Source: Populus alba
Taxonomy: Eukaryota > Streptophyta > Magnoliopsida > Malpighiales > Salicaceae
Direction: 5' to 3'
Assembly (NCBI RefSeq): GCF_005239225.2
Contig: NC_133284.1
Coordinates: 31,668,339 to 31,732,338, forward strand
Length of the DNA stretch: 64,000 nt
The notes under the pieces were generated by a model. The model saw only the letters and a program-made list of their open reading frames with translations, was not told the DNA's origin and searched no databases. This document shows positions 36,183 to 49,600 of this stretch, piece after piece (the stretch's first letter is position 1; each line of letters begins with the position of its first letter). A program made the translations under genes and the position numbers.

Positions 36183-38980
36183 TTCTATCCCTTCTCTTTT
36201 TCATGTGGGATTTCTTTTATACCACACACTCTCTTATACAATAAGGACTTGTCAGCTTGCACTAAGCCTCTCTCTTAAATTTCTTATTATCTCTCTCTCT
36301 CTCTCTCTCCTCCATTTACTAACTCTTGTTCCATTGCCTATTTACTTTCATGATTTTTTCTTTTTTTAACATATATGCTCCATTGAATCTCTCAGACACC
36401 CCCTACTAGCTTGAACTAACTGTGATACCTCATTGGAAATAATTAAAGAGAAAGAGTAGGTAGGAAGGGAAGCATGGTGGGAGACCATTCTCGTATCGTA
36501 TCGTATCGTATCGTATCACTTTTTTAAGAGAAGAAGTCCCTCTGGACTTGGACTTAGATTACTATAACTCTTTTAATACATGTTTTTATACTGATCTAAG
36601 GATAATTTTAGATGCTTAATAAGATAACTACATCATTACTACGTATACATGCACCTAGAAGAATTAAAGAAAACTTTGAATTTAGACTTAAAAATTAATT
36701 GCAGCACTCCCTTTTAATTTTTAAAATCTCACAAATTTGAAAATATTGGGAAAGCTTGCAAATTGTAAATTAGTTCTTCTTCTTATTATAACTATTTCCC
36801 ATGGCTTTCATCTCGTGAATTTCTTGGATATTTGTTTTAATCATTTTCTAGCATCATGACTAATGACATCTCATTTTCATCTCTTCAATCTTCTTTTCAT
36901 TATTAATTATATTTGTTAGAATATAGCTCCTCTAGGCTATATGCTATTGCTACAATTTCTTTATCAAGAATCTTGAGCTATCTTCCTTTCTCTATACGTG
37001 ATTCTTATTATACCATCTCATCTTTTATGCAAGGACTTGTCAACTTGCAATTAGCTTATCTTGGCTTTCTATATTGTTAAGCTCTACCATCTTGCACCTC
37101 TATTTTTTTTTTTCTTATTTGAATGTTAGTTGTTTATTAATTCACTTTTGGGATTTCCCCCCTACTTCTACACACATGCTCCAATTCTCTTAAACGCTCT
37201 ATGATACCATTTTGTTGCAAAAAAATGGTGTATGAAGGGATGATGAAACATATCTCATCCATTTGATATAACTCTCACCTTTTGTTGTATGCCTTTGTTA
37301 TTACGTAAGGCTTTGTGGCTTGCATATTTTTTTTTATATATATATATATATATAAACAATAGAATATTAAGAGATTACAACTACATTAAAAGTAGTGATA
37401 TGACATATATTGACAAATAATGTTGTTAAAAATATTTTTTCAACACGACATAAAAAATGCAATATAATCTTGGATTATAAAAGCATAAGTAATTTTCTTA
37501 ACTAATTATATGAACAATTTCAGCCAAGTAGTAAATAACAATATAACATAATTAAGACAAAAGTAAAATAAATAATACAAAAATTCAAGTATCTTAAAAT
37601 ACATAGTTCAAATAAAAATTCATAAAATTAAAATCCTTTACAATACAATTATGCTCATAGAATTTTATTAATTAACAATCAACAAGCCTAAAACATGTAA
37701 ACTAAAACCAACATTATTGCCTTCATCTTTCTTGTTATTCCTAAAACATTCATCAAGATTATTATCATCTATACAATTATTACTGCTATTATTAGTTTCA
37801 ATACCAAAATTCTAAACATAACATCAATATTGTTAATAATATTTAACCCAAAACTCCTTGAATTCTCCTATTAGCTTTCAATTTAAAATATCTAAATCAT
37901 CTAAGTACCATGACTTTTTATTTTAACATCACTAAAAAAAAAATTCTTTATCACTTTGATAAATCAATCACGCAACCCAGGGTTAAGACTCTAAAATCTG
38001 ATCATCCAAACACTAATGTCATCCAACCATTTGTTGCAATTGCGAATGAACAATTTTGATGGATCTGATCTTTTTGGTGCATTCTTTTCTAGTTCTAATC
38101 CGGCTTCTTAACCAACTTAATTAAAGTCCTATTAATGATGGCGGTCTTAACAAATTGGATGGGAAGTCTTTGTCAAGTTCTAATCCTCCACAAAAGAAGG
38201 AGGGTTTCAAGGTGAAGTCTGGAACATAGGCAAGCTCACTTAATCATGGAGTGATTGATCTTAATACATCTCACTCTTTTGAATTTTGAACTATTTATAG
38301 CAGTACTCTTGCTTTATAATGCACATAAAGACATAAGAAATAAAAAGAGGAGGAAAAATATATGTGGAAATAAAGAATCGAAGAGGGTCCATACAACTTT
38401 TATTATAACAAAAGCTAAATGATGTGAGAAAAATCATCATAGATCAAGAGACATTTTGCTGTGAATTGTAATAATAGTTTCATTTTTAATTACTCATCTT
38501 TTCACGAGCAGATAAACATTTCCTTGGTTGTCTTCCATAAGGGTATTTCAAGTTTTTTAAATTTTTAGAGTACAAGCAAATAACAATTTTAGCATCAGAA
38601 AAGACAAAAAAAAAAAAAAAAAAGCTTTGCCTTTGGGGGTATTTTGGTATTTTTATATGAGTATTTTGTGTACTTAAAAGGACCATGAGGGGCGTTTTAG
38701 TATTTTCATATTGTATTTGTATTTTGTATTTTTAAATTAAAAAAGTTGTTGATGCGTGTTCCATACGTTTAAACGAGTGGGCGGTGCTCGCGCCATTAAG
38801 GAGGCGCGTAAGCCACTTCTTGGTGACCAAATCTGGTCATTTGTCGTATCATTAGATGTGTAATCATGCCCTTTTGCACATGGAGCGGCGCATATAGACA
38901 TGTCATGGTTGAATTGCCACCGATGATCGATTGTTTGATTTTTTTTTATTTTCTCTCTCCTGACAACTAAGTGCACTATT
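35431..38980. other. Repeat-rich intergenic region with two related segments
   Basis: Segments about 35600-36430 and 36590-37240 share the same order of words (for example AATTTAGA, TTTTAAAATTAATT-like, ACNCCCTTTTAATTTT, CTTTTATGC/AAGGACTTGTCA and TGATACC) and appear to be a diverged tandem duplication. The tract 36142-36178 is 37 T, 36292-36309 is (CT)n, and 36495-36517 is a TATCG pentamer repeat. No coding gene recognised. Confidence 0.55.
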
Positions 38981-38989
38981 GACCTCTCT

Positions 38990-39106
38990 TTGCTTGGGTC
39001 TAACATGGGTTTTCAGACCTAACCGCTTTGGATGTGGCAACCATGTGTGATGCCAAACCCAGGCGCGGGTCAAGCATAATTGACAGACCTAGGCGCACAA
39101 GTCTAG

Positions 39107-39183
<77 letters not shown>

Positions 39184-40060
39184 TAAATTCAACTCATCAT
39201 CTGATTAATAAAAAGACTAATATTAGTAAAAAATTTGAAAAGAAATTTCTTAATTCATAAAAATGGACTATTTTATAGAATGCAACATCCAATATAAGTT
39301 ATTCTTATTTTTAATTTATGCACCATGTAAAACTCTAAAATATATATATATAAGTTACTTGAGAACTAAAACTATATAATATTGTCGTTATACTTTATTT
39401 TGATTATCAAAAACTCTAAAAAGCTTAAAAAAGTCAACAAAAAATATAAACATTAAAATTAAAAATTAATTATTCTACTTTAAAACTCATCAGAATAAAT
39501 TGAACTATTTATTAATTTTTTATAGGTTATTTTTTGCTACTGTCTTACATTGTTTTTATTATTTTAAATAAAAATTGATACTATCAAAGTCTTTCTTGGT
39601 TATTGTTTAGAGCATGATAGTTTGTGTTTGTTTCAATTCTTTTCATGAATCATAAACTAATTTATTTATTTATTATTAATTTATAATCATGTGGTATATA
39701 ATTTAATTATGTCCCTAATTTTTAATTAAAATCAATTATAAATTATATTATGTGTTTCAAAAATTAAATAAATCAATTATTATTTGATAAAACAAAGATT
39801 AATCTGGGTAAAATATTCGAATTTATTTATTTATAAATAATTCTAAATAACTTAATTGTCGGTTGGGTCTGGCATGGCCGCCAGACCCAAGATCCTTGAG
39901 GGGCCATGCCGGACCAACATATTTGAGTCATCCATGACCCAAGGCTCTTGGGTTAAGTCACTTGAGTCTAGGATGGTTGTCAAATCTATATTCTTGGATC
40001 TTACATGGTTGACAAATCCAAGTTATTTGGGTCTAGCATGATCTCGATTCAAAAAGTTTA
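38990..40060 (+). repeat. Degenerate tandem array of dyad-symmetric GGGTCT units
   Basis: Units of the form GGGTCTRGCATGG...CAGACCC recur at about 38995, 39068, 39865, 39905, 39964, 39992 and 40029. The clearest (39865-39888) has 9-base perfect arms GGGTCTGGC and GCCAGACCC around six bases. The two groups are separated by a (CT)n tract (39110-39138), a (TA)n tract (39138-39180) and about 650 bases of AT-rich sequence. Confidence 0.65.
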
Positions 40061-41098
40061 AAAAACATTATCTACATTTTTAATATATATTTTTTTATTT
40101 TTTTTAAATAATATAGTACTTGAAGTAATTCGTATTATCTCTCTATTTTTTTATTTAGTATTTGCCCATTCAATTTGTACGGGAGGGTATCTATTTTGCA
40201 GCAAAGAGGTGAAATGTGTGCAGAGGCAATAATTGAGGAGTGACGACAAATTTTAGGCCGGCTAGAATTGGAATTGGAATCGGAAGAAATTTTTCATATC
40301 TTGCTTCAAAATTTATGGGTAATTTGACGAGTCCTCCTTCCCCAATTTCACGAAGAAGAAAGCTACCATCACGGGGGAAGAAGACTACATGATGAGAATA
40401 ATTCAATCAGGGCTGTGAATTTTTATGATTTGAAACTAGAAGTTTAATGGCTCGATCTGGGGCTGATTTGGTGCGAGTGAGGCTGGGGAGTTTGCTGTTT
40501 TTTATTCAGGCCTGTTCATCGAAGGAGACTGTCACTATGGCTTTTGAGTGGCTAAGAGAGTGGTTGTTTGATGAAGGAGATGGCATGCTGTCGTGATGGC
40601 ATCATTGGTGGTATTACAGAGAGGGTTGTTGTTGTTATGTGCTAGGGTTAATTTAGGAGAAATGTGAGTTAATTAGAAGAGCATTTATAATTCCATTAAA
40701 CTCGGAAAATCTATCATTTTGCATAAGTTTAACTAAATTTATTAATTTTGCATGAATTAAATTAAATTTTATTAATTTTTGAGTTTCTAATCTGATTTTA
40801 TACATTACATATGATTTACAAGTCAACTCATGATTTCAATAATCATCCGAGAGATATACATGAACATTTAGAAGATGGGACAATCCAATTTATTTATTAA
40901 AGAAATGTTACAAAAAAAGAAGAAAAAAAGAAGAAAGAAATGTTACCATTATCTTGGAGAACATAACACAAGTTTATTGGAAATTCAAGCTTAGTGGAGC
41001 TGGGTTAAGTTTTGTACAAATTTTGGTATTGTGTATAGGTCCCCCATATGCATCATGTAACAGAGAGGAAGAATCCTAGCAGTAGTACCTGCCACTTT
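40061..41098. other. Spacer downstream of the dihydropyrimidinase remnant
   Basis: A short open frame at 40446-40595 (+, start MARSGADLVRVRLG) and one at 40191-40406 (-) lack family resemblance. The final 100-200 bases are probably the old 3' UTR of dihydropyrimidinase. Nothing else recognised. Confidence 0.45.
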
Positions 41099-43291
41099 TT
41101 AAGTTGTGGATTTAAAACGCTTCACTGGAGCATTCAGGGAAGATAGGTAGGAAGCATCAGCCCTGTCAATTCCGCTGAAAAGATAGCTGAAAGGGGCCAT
41201 TTCCATGTACTTGCCAGAGCCAGGAACAACCTTCAGTTCATTATTTTCCCAAACAACTCGTCCTCCAGCAATTGTCACCTCAACCTTTCCCTGATGAAAA
41301 GATTGTATAAACTTTCAGAACCCAACATGGAGTGACAAGGTTTAGGTTAAAACACGAATATGAATATGAATATACTCAAACACGATGATGGTGAGTGAGA
41401 AAGTGCACTGCTGTACACACACAATGAAAGAAGGGTGACATATAAGGGAAAAATGAAATAGTTTCAGGATCCACACTTGACACAATTGAACATGAAATGA
41501 TTCTTAATGGTTCTTCAAATCTCACAATTCATGTTTTGGATCTTATGATCTGGACTTGATTCACATGTAATTCAGTCACGATTCAATTTGATTTCGTATT
41601 ATTCACCAAATCATACAAGTCACCTCAAATAGCAAAAATAGGGCAAAAAAAAAAATGCATAATTTTGAAGAGATGGCAATTGGCAAGAGTAAGTAAGCAA
41701 CAAGTCCAGAGATCATAAATGACAGCAGCATATAAACCCTTTTGTTTGGTACAACTTTCGATTTGAAGCCAATTATAAATTGAATTTACAAAAAGGAAGA
41801 GAGGGGGTGAAAGAGGAGTGAGAAACAAAGACACAAAAATGAGAAAGGTGAAAACAATATATTGTGGAGGCTCACTACTTTCTATCGAGTCTTGACAGGT
41901 TAGGACATGCCATTAGATAGATTATTAATTATTAAGCCATTAGGATGATCGAGTACCGATGAACAATGTCTTGAACTTCTTAAAACTACTAAATTTCTAT
42001 GAATTGATGTTCATTTTGTTCCAACAATTATATGCATTCTTTATTTTAGAAACATGTAGCACGTTATTATCTTTCGTCATGTATTTTCCATTTGTTATAA
42101 ATCTTACTTTTCATGACTTGATATGATTCATAATCCCAAATGGGCTTTCTGATCCATGAGTCCAATCTTTCTTTGACAACAATTTTACATACCAAAGAAA
42201 AGCCAATTACCACAATGCTTGTGAAAGATTACAGAAAAGCTACACACAAGTACACCCATACAGGGAAAACTTAAGAATTTAATGCAGCGAACTAGCAGAT
42301 GCATGATCACTTTGTACCACAGGCAATTATCAGATGCATACTCACTTTGTGTGACAAGCAATGCATGGATACTTTTGAGCCGGCATATTTCTCTAATTTC
42401 TAATCTCGTTTTCTCAGCCCATATAGAGACAAGATTTTTACTGGCAATTATTTAACAAAAAAAGAGTATCATATCATAATTAACATACTACGACAAGTGT
42501 GAGCATAGCTTTTAGGCATGAATGACTCCTGGTGATGATAAATCAGGTGATCCCGGGTCACAACTCGATGGTTGCAGCATGGGTCTATTTCTCCTAAAAT
42601 GCTTAATAAGTAGGGTATTCTAGTGACTCCAGGCTCTAAAATGACAGCATAACCTGTTGTAATGAATCTGAACCCAAGCAGCAATTATTTTTTATCTTTA
42701 AGCGTGTTCTTATTCTGGACACCATAGTTTTGATGAACTCTAAAAGCCATATATATCGAATAGAACAAATATACTTGCAAAGACGCTGAAAATACAATAA
42801 ATACAGGACACCAATCACTTGGATTGGAGGCATCGAGTGATGATAGACATCAGCTAAGGACGTAGCTGATGCCATTACTTTAGTCACAGTCTAACCGGTG
42901 TGAGACCCTTCTTATGCAAGAACTGCTAAGAGGTATTTTGAATCCCACTTGTTAACCAAACAAAACAGCACTAAATTATAGTGAGAAAGTTACCTTCCCT
43001 CTTCTTCCTTCATAAACATTTGTATCTGTTCTAGAGTGGTGAGACCTTGCATTAATTTCGAATGTTGATTTTGGGTTGAGTATAATTATATCAGCATCAG
43101 ATCCAGCAATAATTGCCCCTTTTCTTGGGTATATGTTGAAGATCCTGGCACTGGATGAAGCTAAATAGTGTGATTCATCAAAATGAACATTTGGCCTATA
43201 CTTTATCTTTCTTATCCCTGAAACTGAATAACAAGATTCACAGATAGCTACTAAACAAACAGAGAATTACAGTCAAAACATACCATTCAGT
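41099..43291 (-). pseudogene. PYD2: Dihydropyrimidinase 3' end (last two exons; gene broken upstream)
   Basis: Dihydropyrimidinase opens the ring of dihydrouracil and dihydrothymine, the second step of pyrimidine breakdown. Only the C-terminal 115 residues remain, against about 530 in the Arabidopsis enzyme. Exon 43150-42994 encodes ARIFNIYPRKGAIIAGSDAD and on to YEGRRGK. Exon 41290-41099 encodes GKVEVTIAGGRVVWENNELK, then the conserved SGKYMEMAPFSYLFSGIDRA and the C-terminus. Both are open with GT-AG splices. Upstream, 43291-43284 reads ACT GAA TG followed by a donor (GTATG), exactly the Thr-Glu-Cys end of the preceding exon. Immediately beyond, the coding match stops and LTR-like sequence begins. 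The metal-binding N-terminal barrel is absent, so no active enzyme is possible from this copy. Confidence 0.88.
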
Positions 43292-43730
43292 GTGTTGCTA
43301 CCCAATTTTTGACCCATGTTTTTTATATATTTTCAAAAATTCCAAAAATAGAGAAAAACAAAGAAAATCCAAAAAATATGTTTTTTAATATATTTTCGTC
43401 ATTTTAGCATTTTCAACGTCGTCTAAAAAGAATTTAATTTTTCAAAGGATTTTCAAACGCGTTCGACTTTTCACGCGTCGTTTTTAAAATCATTGATTTT
43501 CCTCATCGAGTCGACGTTGATATTGCTCGTTTTCAAAAAATACAAAAAAACAAGAAAAATCAAATTTTTACAAAAAAAAAGAAAAAAAGAAAATTAAGGG
43601 ACCAATTTTGAGGCCGAAACAATATTTTTGCCTAAGGAATTTTTGAATTTTGGAAGGAGGGGCAACCTAAGAATTTTTTTTTTCTCTTCACCCGAAATTA
43701 GCCGTTGCCCCTGGCCCAATACTATTATTT
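43291..43730. mobile_element. Probable LTR-retrotransposon end abutting the broken gene
   Basis: Sequence beginning TGTTGCTACCC (43293) changes abruptly from the dihydropyrimidinase exon and has the A-rich, low-complexity look of a plant LTR starting with TG. It runs into the assembly gap, so neither the other LTR nor internal genes can be seen. Confidence 0.5.
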
Positions 43731-44230
43731 NNNNNNNNNNNNNNNNNNNNNNNNNNNNNNNNNNNNNNNNNNNNNNNNNNNNNNNNNNNNNNNNNNNNNN
43801 NNNNNNNNNNNNNNNNNNNNNNNNNNNNNNNNNNNNNNNNNNNNNNNNNNNNNNNNNNNNNNNNNNNNNNNNNNNNNNNNNNNNNNNNNNNNNNNNNNNN
43901 NNNNNNNNNNNNNNNNNNNNNNNNNNNNNNNNNNNNNNNNNNNNNNNNNNNNNNNNNNNNNNNNNNNNNNNNNNNNNNNNNNNNNNNNNNNNNNNNNNNN
44001 NNNNNNNNNNNNNNNNNNNNNNNNNNNNNNNNNNNNNNNNNNNNNNNNNNNNNNNNNNNNNNNNNNNNNNNNNNNNNNNNNNNNNNNNNNNNNNNNNNNN
44101 NNNNNNNNNNNNNNNNNNNNNNNNNNNNNNNNNNNNNNNNNNNNNNNNNNNNNNNNNNNNNNNNNNNNNNNNNNNNNNNNNNNNNNNNNNNNNNNNNNNN
44201 NNNNNNNNNNNNNNNNNNNNNNNNNNNNNN
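43731..44230. other. Assembly gap of exactly 500 N
   Basis: A round number of N usually marks a join of unknown size. The open frames crossing it are artefacts. Confidence 0.98.
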
Positions 44231-46615
44231 GTTTTTGTGTGGTTTTTAAGATTATTTATAGGTTTGTCAAGGTGTTTTAGGCTCTTTTCCAAGTATTTTG
44301 TGTTAAAATGGATTGAAAAGGGGGTTTGTAAGCTTAAAAAAAATCGTGATGTTTTAGCCACTATAATGATCGAATATGAGAAATTAATAAAAACACCGTT
44401 CTTAAGTTCTTTTTTGAAAAATATACGGGATGTTAGCTTTTAAAATTAAGGCACACGTGCATCTAACATCACCTTGCTCTTTCTTCTTTTTTTTTTCTAA
44501 TATTTTTTTAAAAAATGATAGCTTTTTTCTAATATTTTTTAAATTTATATTTCAATTAATACCCCTATATGATATTTTTATTTTTCTTATTTAGCCTTTT
44601 ATTAATGGAGATTAGTTTTTTAATTATTTTTTATGTATTTAATATATAAAGAGATTTTTATGATTCATTATAAAATGTTTTTATATAGATAAATTTTATT
44701 GTTAAAAATAAAAAATATTTATTTTTGGACATTATTTCTAATATGTGCACCATTTCATAATAGTTTTTTGTATCTTTTTATTTTATTCAATCAATTTTAA
44801 GTGTTTGTTTGTTTCTATTATTATTTGATTTAATTAAAAAATAATTTTGATAAACAAATTCATTAAACACTACCGAGTAAATGACTTGTATGCAAGATCA
44901 AATATCTTGATCTATATATGTTTTCTTGATTTTTCTAGTTTCATTTTTAGCTGTCCTTTATAATTTTTTTTATTTATTTAAAACAGATGGTTCTCGATTT
45001 ATTTAATTAGATGTGTGTAAAGGCTTCTTGTTTACAATTAGAATTTTTTTTTTTGTAAAAAAACATGTATGAAAAGTCTGCGTATTCAATTTTTTTTATT
45101 GGAAAAAAATATTCAACTTGCGATGGAATGCAAGTTAAATAGTTAGCCATAGAAAAACTCTAAATGTTTTGGATAAAACATTTTGCATACAAACACTGTT
45201 CATCATTGTACATTTTATTGTGAACTCACTATTCAATTTTTTCAACGATTGCATTCTTTTATGGCCAAATTAAAACACAATTGAATCAGATTTGTTGGCT
45301 AAAAACAAAATTAAAATACAGATGACTGAAGTAGAAAATGCATCATGAATGAGTGATAGTTTCAAAGTCCTCATAAAAATTTTAATTTAGTCCTCAAACT
45401 TATTATTATTACCTATCTAGTCCTTCAATATTTTGCAATTAAATTTTGCTACAAAAATTTATTTTTGTTATTTTTAGTTCCTAATTGTTGTAGTAGATAG
45501 AGAAAATCATTGTTGACACCAATTCATCTTATCAAAATGATCGATTTTAATGTCAACAAGTTCCATTCGATGAGAAAAGTTCAATTTAGGTGTTTTTACA
45601 TCTTGAAATTGCATAAAAAACTAGATCTAAACTTGGAAAGATTATTGGTTATGGGTTGATCTTGGGTTTTTGTATGGTTTTTAGGTTTTTAAATGCCATG
45701 TAAGGGTTTTATCAAGTTGTTTAGGCTTTTTTCTAGATGTTTTGTGTCAAAATAAGTTTCTAAGCTAAATAAAAAAATAAACCCTAATTTTATGGCCACC
45801 TAATGACTGAAATTTGAGAAAAACATCACCAATATCTGTGCTGGTTGGAGAGACTCTCAGAGAGCAAATATGGAAACCGCCGTAATGAAGCTCAACAACG
45901 GCAAATTTCTTGCATTGTTTTTATTGGATTTTACCTGTAATGAAGGAGACAACTGGTCAATCATATATCAATATGATCTGAGCTTTATCTGGTACCCGGG
46001 GAGAGATGCATGTTTTCTGTATTGCTTGTTGGAAGAATAACTGGCAAACATGGTATTGCAGGGATTGTGATGCTCATTGTGGATCAGTTTTTGACATTTC
46101 CATCTATGTTGGATGGATACACTTCTCGTGAAGATATTGCTTATTCAATTACATGAATCAGAGAATTATTTGGTTAGATTCTTGCGGTACACGAGAGTTT
46201 CATCATATAGAAACAATTCCAAGCATATTCGATGCAGTTTCCATAGTTTAGAACTTCAAAAAGCATATTAGACACAGGATTCTTAAGCTTCTAACAGAAA
46301 TAGAGCACATAACTCTTACAACAATAATCAATTGTGTAGCCATCATACAAAAACCATTCAACAGAATCGAGACAGCTGCAATCCATCTCCAATTGTAAGT
46401 GGGAAGATGTTAACACTCCATTAAAAGGCAAATTAAAAAAAAAAATGCCTTAGTAGGGGCAGGAAAAATTAAAAATGAAGAAGAAAAAAGAATGGTGGAG
46501 GCCCACAAGGCCACAACACAATCATGCCAGCCAAATCCTACTATTACAAACCTATGATTCATGTGCAAACTCGACTTAATTACAATTAGTGAAACAAAAC
46601 AGTATGGAGGTTGGT
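44231..46615. other. Repeat-rich region between the gap and SCAB
   Basis: A block at 44231-44405 (GTTTTTGTGTGGTTTTTAAG and following, through TTTTGTGTTAAAAT) recurs in diverged form at about 45665-45835, in the same orientation. The region 45840-46200 is of more even composition, with an ATG frame METAVMKLNNGKFL near 45870 that I cannot assign. Bases 46400-46615 are presumably the SCAB 3' UTR. Confidence 0.45.
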
Positions 46616-49600
46616 TTAACTTCCTAAAGGAGCTCTGTCATCTGGCCCAGCGAGCATAATCTGACATTCCAATAGTTCAAAAAAATAAGGGTTACTTCAT
46701 TTGTGGAAGATGCCGAATACGAAGCTCTTGGCAGACAATTTTAATCCAAGATAAATTTTGACACACTTACATTGCAATCAAAAGCAAACCTCCTTGCAAG
46801 CATGATGGCTGCATTCCTCTCTCTTGCTGATTCAAATGCTAATACAAAGGAAACCCCTTTCTTTGCTTGCCAAAACAATGCTTGAGCTGCAGCGTTCCCA
46901 CCTCCTCTAACTCCACACAGCTAAAGCAAAAGAATAGTGTGAGTAATGGCTGTGTCATGTGCTATAAATACCAAATTAAGAGGCTGATGTTCAACATAAC
47001 TGTCAATAACGTTCTAGGCATATATGAGGTGTGTGTGTGCGTCTGTCCTGAGAGGATGGACCAAAACATTTGCAATCAAATAAGAATAAAAGCGAAAAAG
47101 AATTCAAGGTATGAGCTTTTGTAAATACAGAACCATCTTATCTCAAGAGATAAAGGTTGAAACAGCCCCTTATACCTGCATTGAAGTAGAGTAGTACTCT
47201 TTAGCAATTGTCGACTTCCCTTTGCGAAGCTTCATCCTCATCTTTCCAACATGAAGCACATGAATAGATTCTGATGTATGATCTAACCCATTCATCTGGG
47301 TAACAACTACCTGTAAAGTAAACAAAATCAATGGAGAATAATGGCCTCCTTAATCCTTATGATCACTTTTATAAAAAAATATATATATATATTCAGTTTC
47401 ATTTAACCCAGGCCCACAATGAAAGGACAACAGGCTAAACAACCTCTATAAATTTCCATAAGGACGATTTTAAACTTCAATAAGTTATCCTTGAAGAGTT
47501 ATTATTAGTATGATGCTCTCAACCCATGAGCTTGTAGCTCAATGGCTCTTGCAAAACAGGAGAGGAGAAGTCTCAAGCTCCCGCTTTGGTCACATTCGTC
47601 AGTTCACTGATCCATGATGCCCTCACACCCCATTGCATTTTAGTAATAACAACATACATTAAACAAGACTAGGACATGTTAGTTTCCATGCTCCAGGAAA
47701 AGCAAAGAATGGATGGGAATCTAAATGCCACCCTGATCCTCACAATGGTTAAGAAAATAACATCTGCCAATCAATAACAGAAGCAGAATGGGGCACCTAA
47801 CCAACCATTCCCAATGTCATCCCTCATTGTGATTCTTACTATAAACTAGGTTGCGTCCTCAAATTCTTAACCTCGGAATCTCAATGTACATCTTTTCCTA
47901 TTTTCTCTATGGCATGCACACTCTCACAAGGCCATAAAAGTCAAAGAACCTTCATTGCACAAAGTAGCAGACAGTCAAATATCATTGCCCTTTCACTGAC
48001 ATATTGCAGTAAGTACAGTAGAAGGAAAAACATCAGCAAGCCCTCAGGATTCAGGAACGGACAGAAAATAAATATCCAATCACCATGCACACAAGCACTT
48101 TTGCCTGTATCATGTGAGCATCTGAAGGGATTTGATGTTGGACTGAGTTCAATTTAAAAAAAATAGACCAACAACAATGGTCAGCCTGGCTGAACTTGAC
48201 CCACAACCCATCCAACATGCCAGAATGGTGATTAGAATCACCAAAATGACTATTGCAAAGAAGCACAATATGAGTGTTCAGGTAACATGAAAGAATAATT
48301 CCCAAATATTGAACCTGACGGGTTTAGGTACTTAAGTAGAAAAAATACAAGTTGAAACAGTATTAAGACAACTTACATTGAATTCAACATCATGTTTTCG
48401 CACAAGTGCCTCTACATAGCTTCCGAGACCAGCAGCTGGTCACAAAATTACATCAGCTATTTTATCTTATGCGAACACATGGTTCATAATTTATTTATTT
48501 TATCCTATGTAAATGCATGGTTCATAACTTTACATACAAAAGAGTGAACCACAGAATTTTATTTACCAATTTTCATAAATGAATAAAAATTGAAAATAAC
48601 ATAGGAAGCTTGGCAGAAAACAGAGCTGACAGGAGAAAGATGATTGTGTAGCCAGCCCAACTAGTTTGGCTCAAAGCTTAGTCGAGCTGGGTTAATAAAA
48701 ATTGGAATACAAAAACCAAATTAGAGAAGCAGATCAAATACAGACCAGGATCAATGGCACAAGTAGTGGTCAAAGTGAATTGTTGGCCATCAGAAATTAT
48801 TTCAGCTTGCAGGACTCGCCCAACATCAAAAGGCTCTGGAGCATAAAACTTGGTTTGGTTGCTCCTGTGAAGAGTAAAATTACTGAAAGTAGTCAGTAGT
48901 CTATTTTATGCAATATTCATGATAACTAAGCGTAAATCATAAACAGTCCTAACAATGCTTTTCTACTTTATGAATCCCCAAGCACTCACTAGCAAAAGGC
49001 AATTTCATCCAAACCCTCTCTGTGGCTCTTCCCAAATTCAATATCAAAATGCTTAACTTGTTACCCGATTAATTTACTGTCAATTCATCTAAACTTACAG
49101 GGCAACCATTTTCACATAACTCATGCCATATTCTACTTTAGCCATACTAGATAACAGAAGCCATTGATTCAGACAAGCAAACATTCCTATATCTAGATAC
49201 TGAAATCTGAATTTATGGGATTCCCACGCCTCATCTCCTCAATAAAATATTCTTTGTTAATAGTTGATTTGGATTACAGGCAGCATTCCATCCCACAATT
49301 TGCTTGCCTAGCAAAAAGTTTGATATAACCATTTTATTTCATGAATTGACAGATTTCATGCCTCATAGCAACTGTTTCAATCACAAAATGACAATTATTT
49401 CACAAAGGGTGGACAGTGGCTAGATCAAATCTAAAGGACAGCAACTAAAGTAACTTAAAGGCACTAACAAACGCTATCCTCTGATAAAATAGAATCAGTC
49501 ACGAAGCATCTACTGTACTTTGTTCAATTGTCCAAAGCATCCAGAAGAGAAAAAATTATTGAAGATGGAAACCTGATATAAGTGCCTTTTTGACATCTTC

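Noticed and set aside
36480..36520. TATCG pentamer run considered as a CRISPR-like or telomere-like array
   Set aside because: Only a few short units without spacers, and the unit is not the plant telomere repeat; a simple microsatellite.
43594..44443. Long open frames across the N gap
   Set aside because: Most of their length is N; no information about coding.
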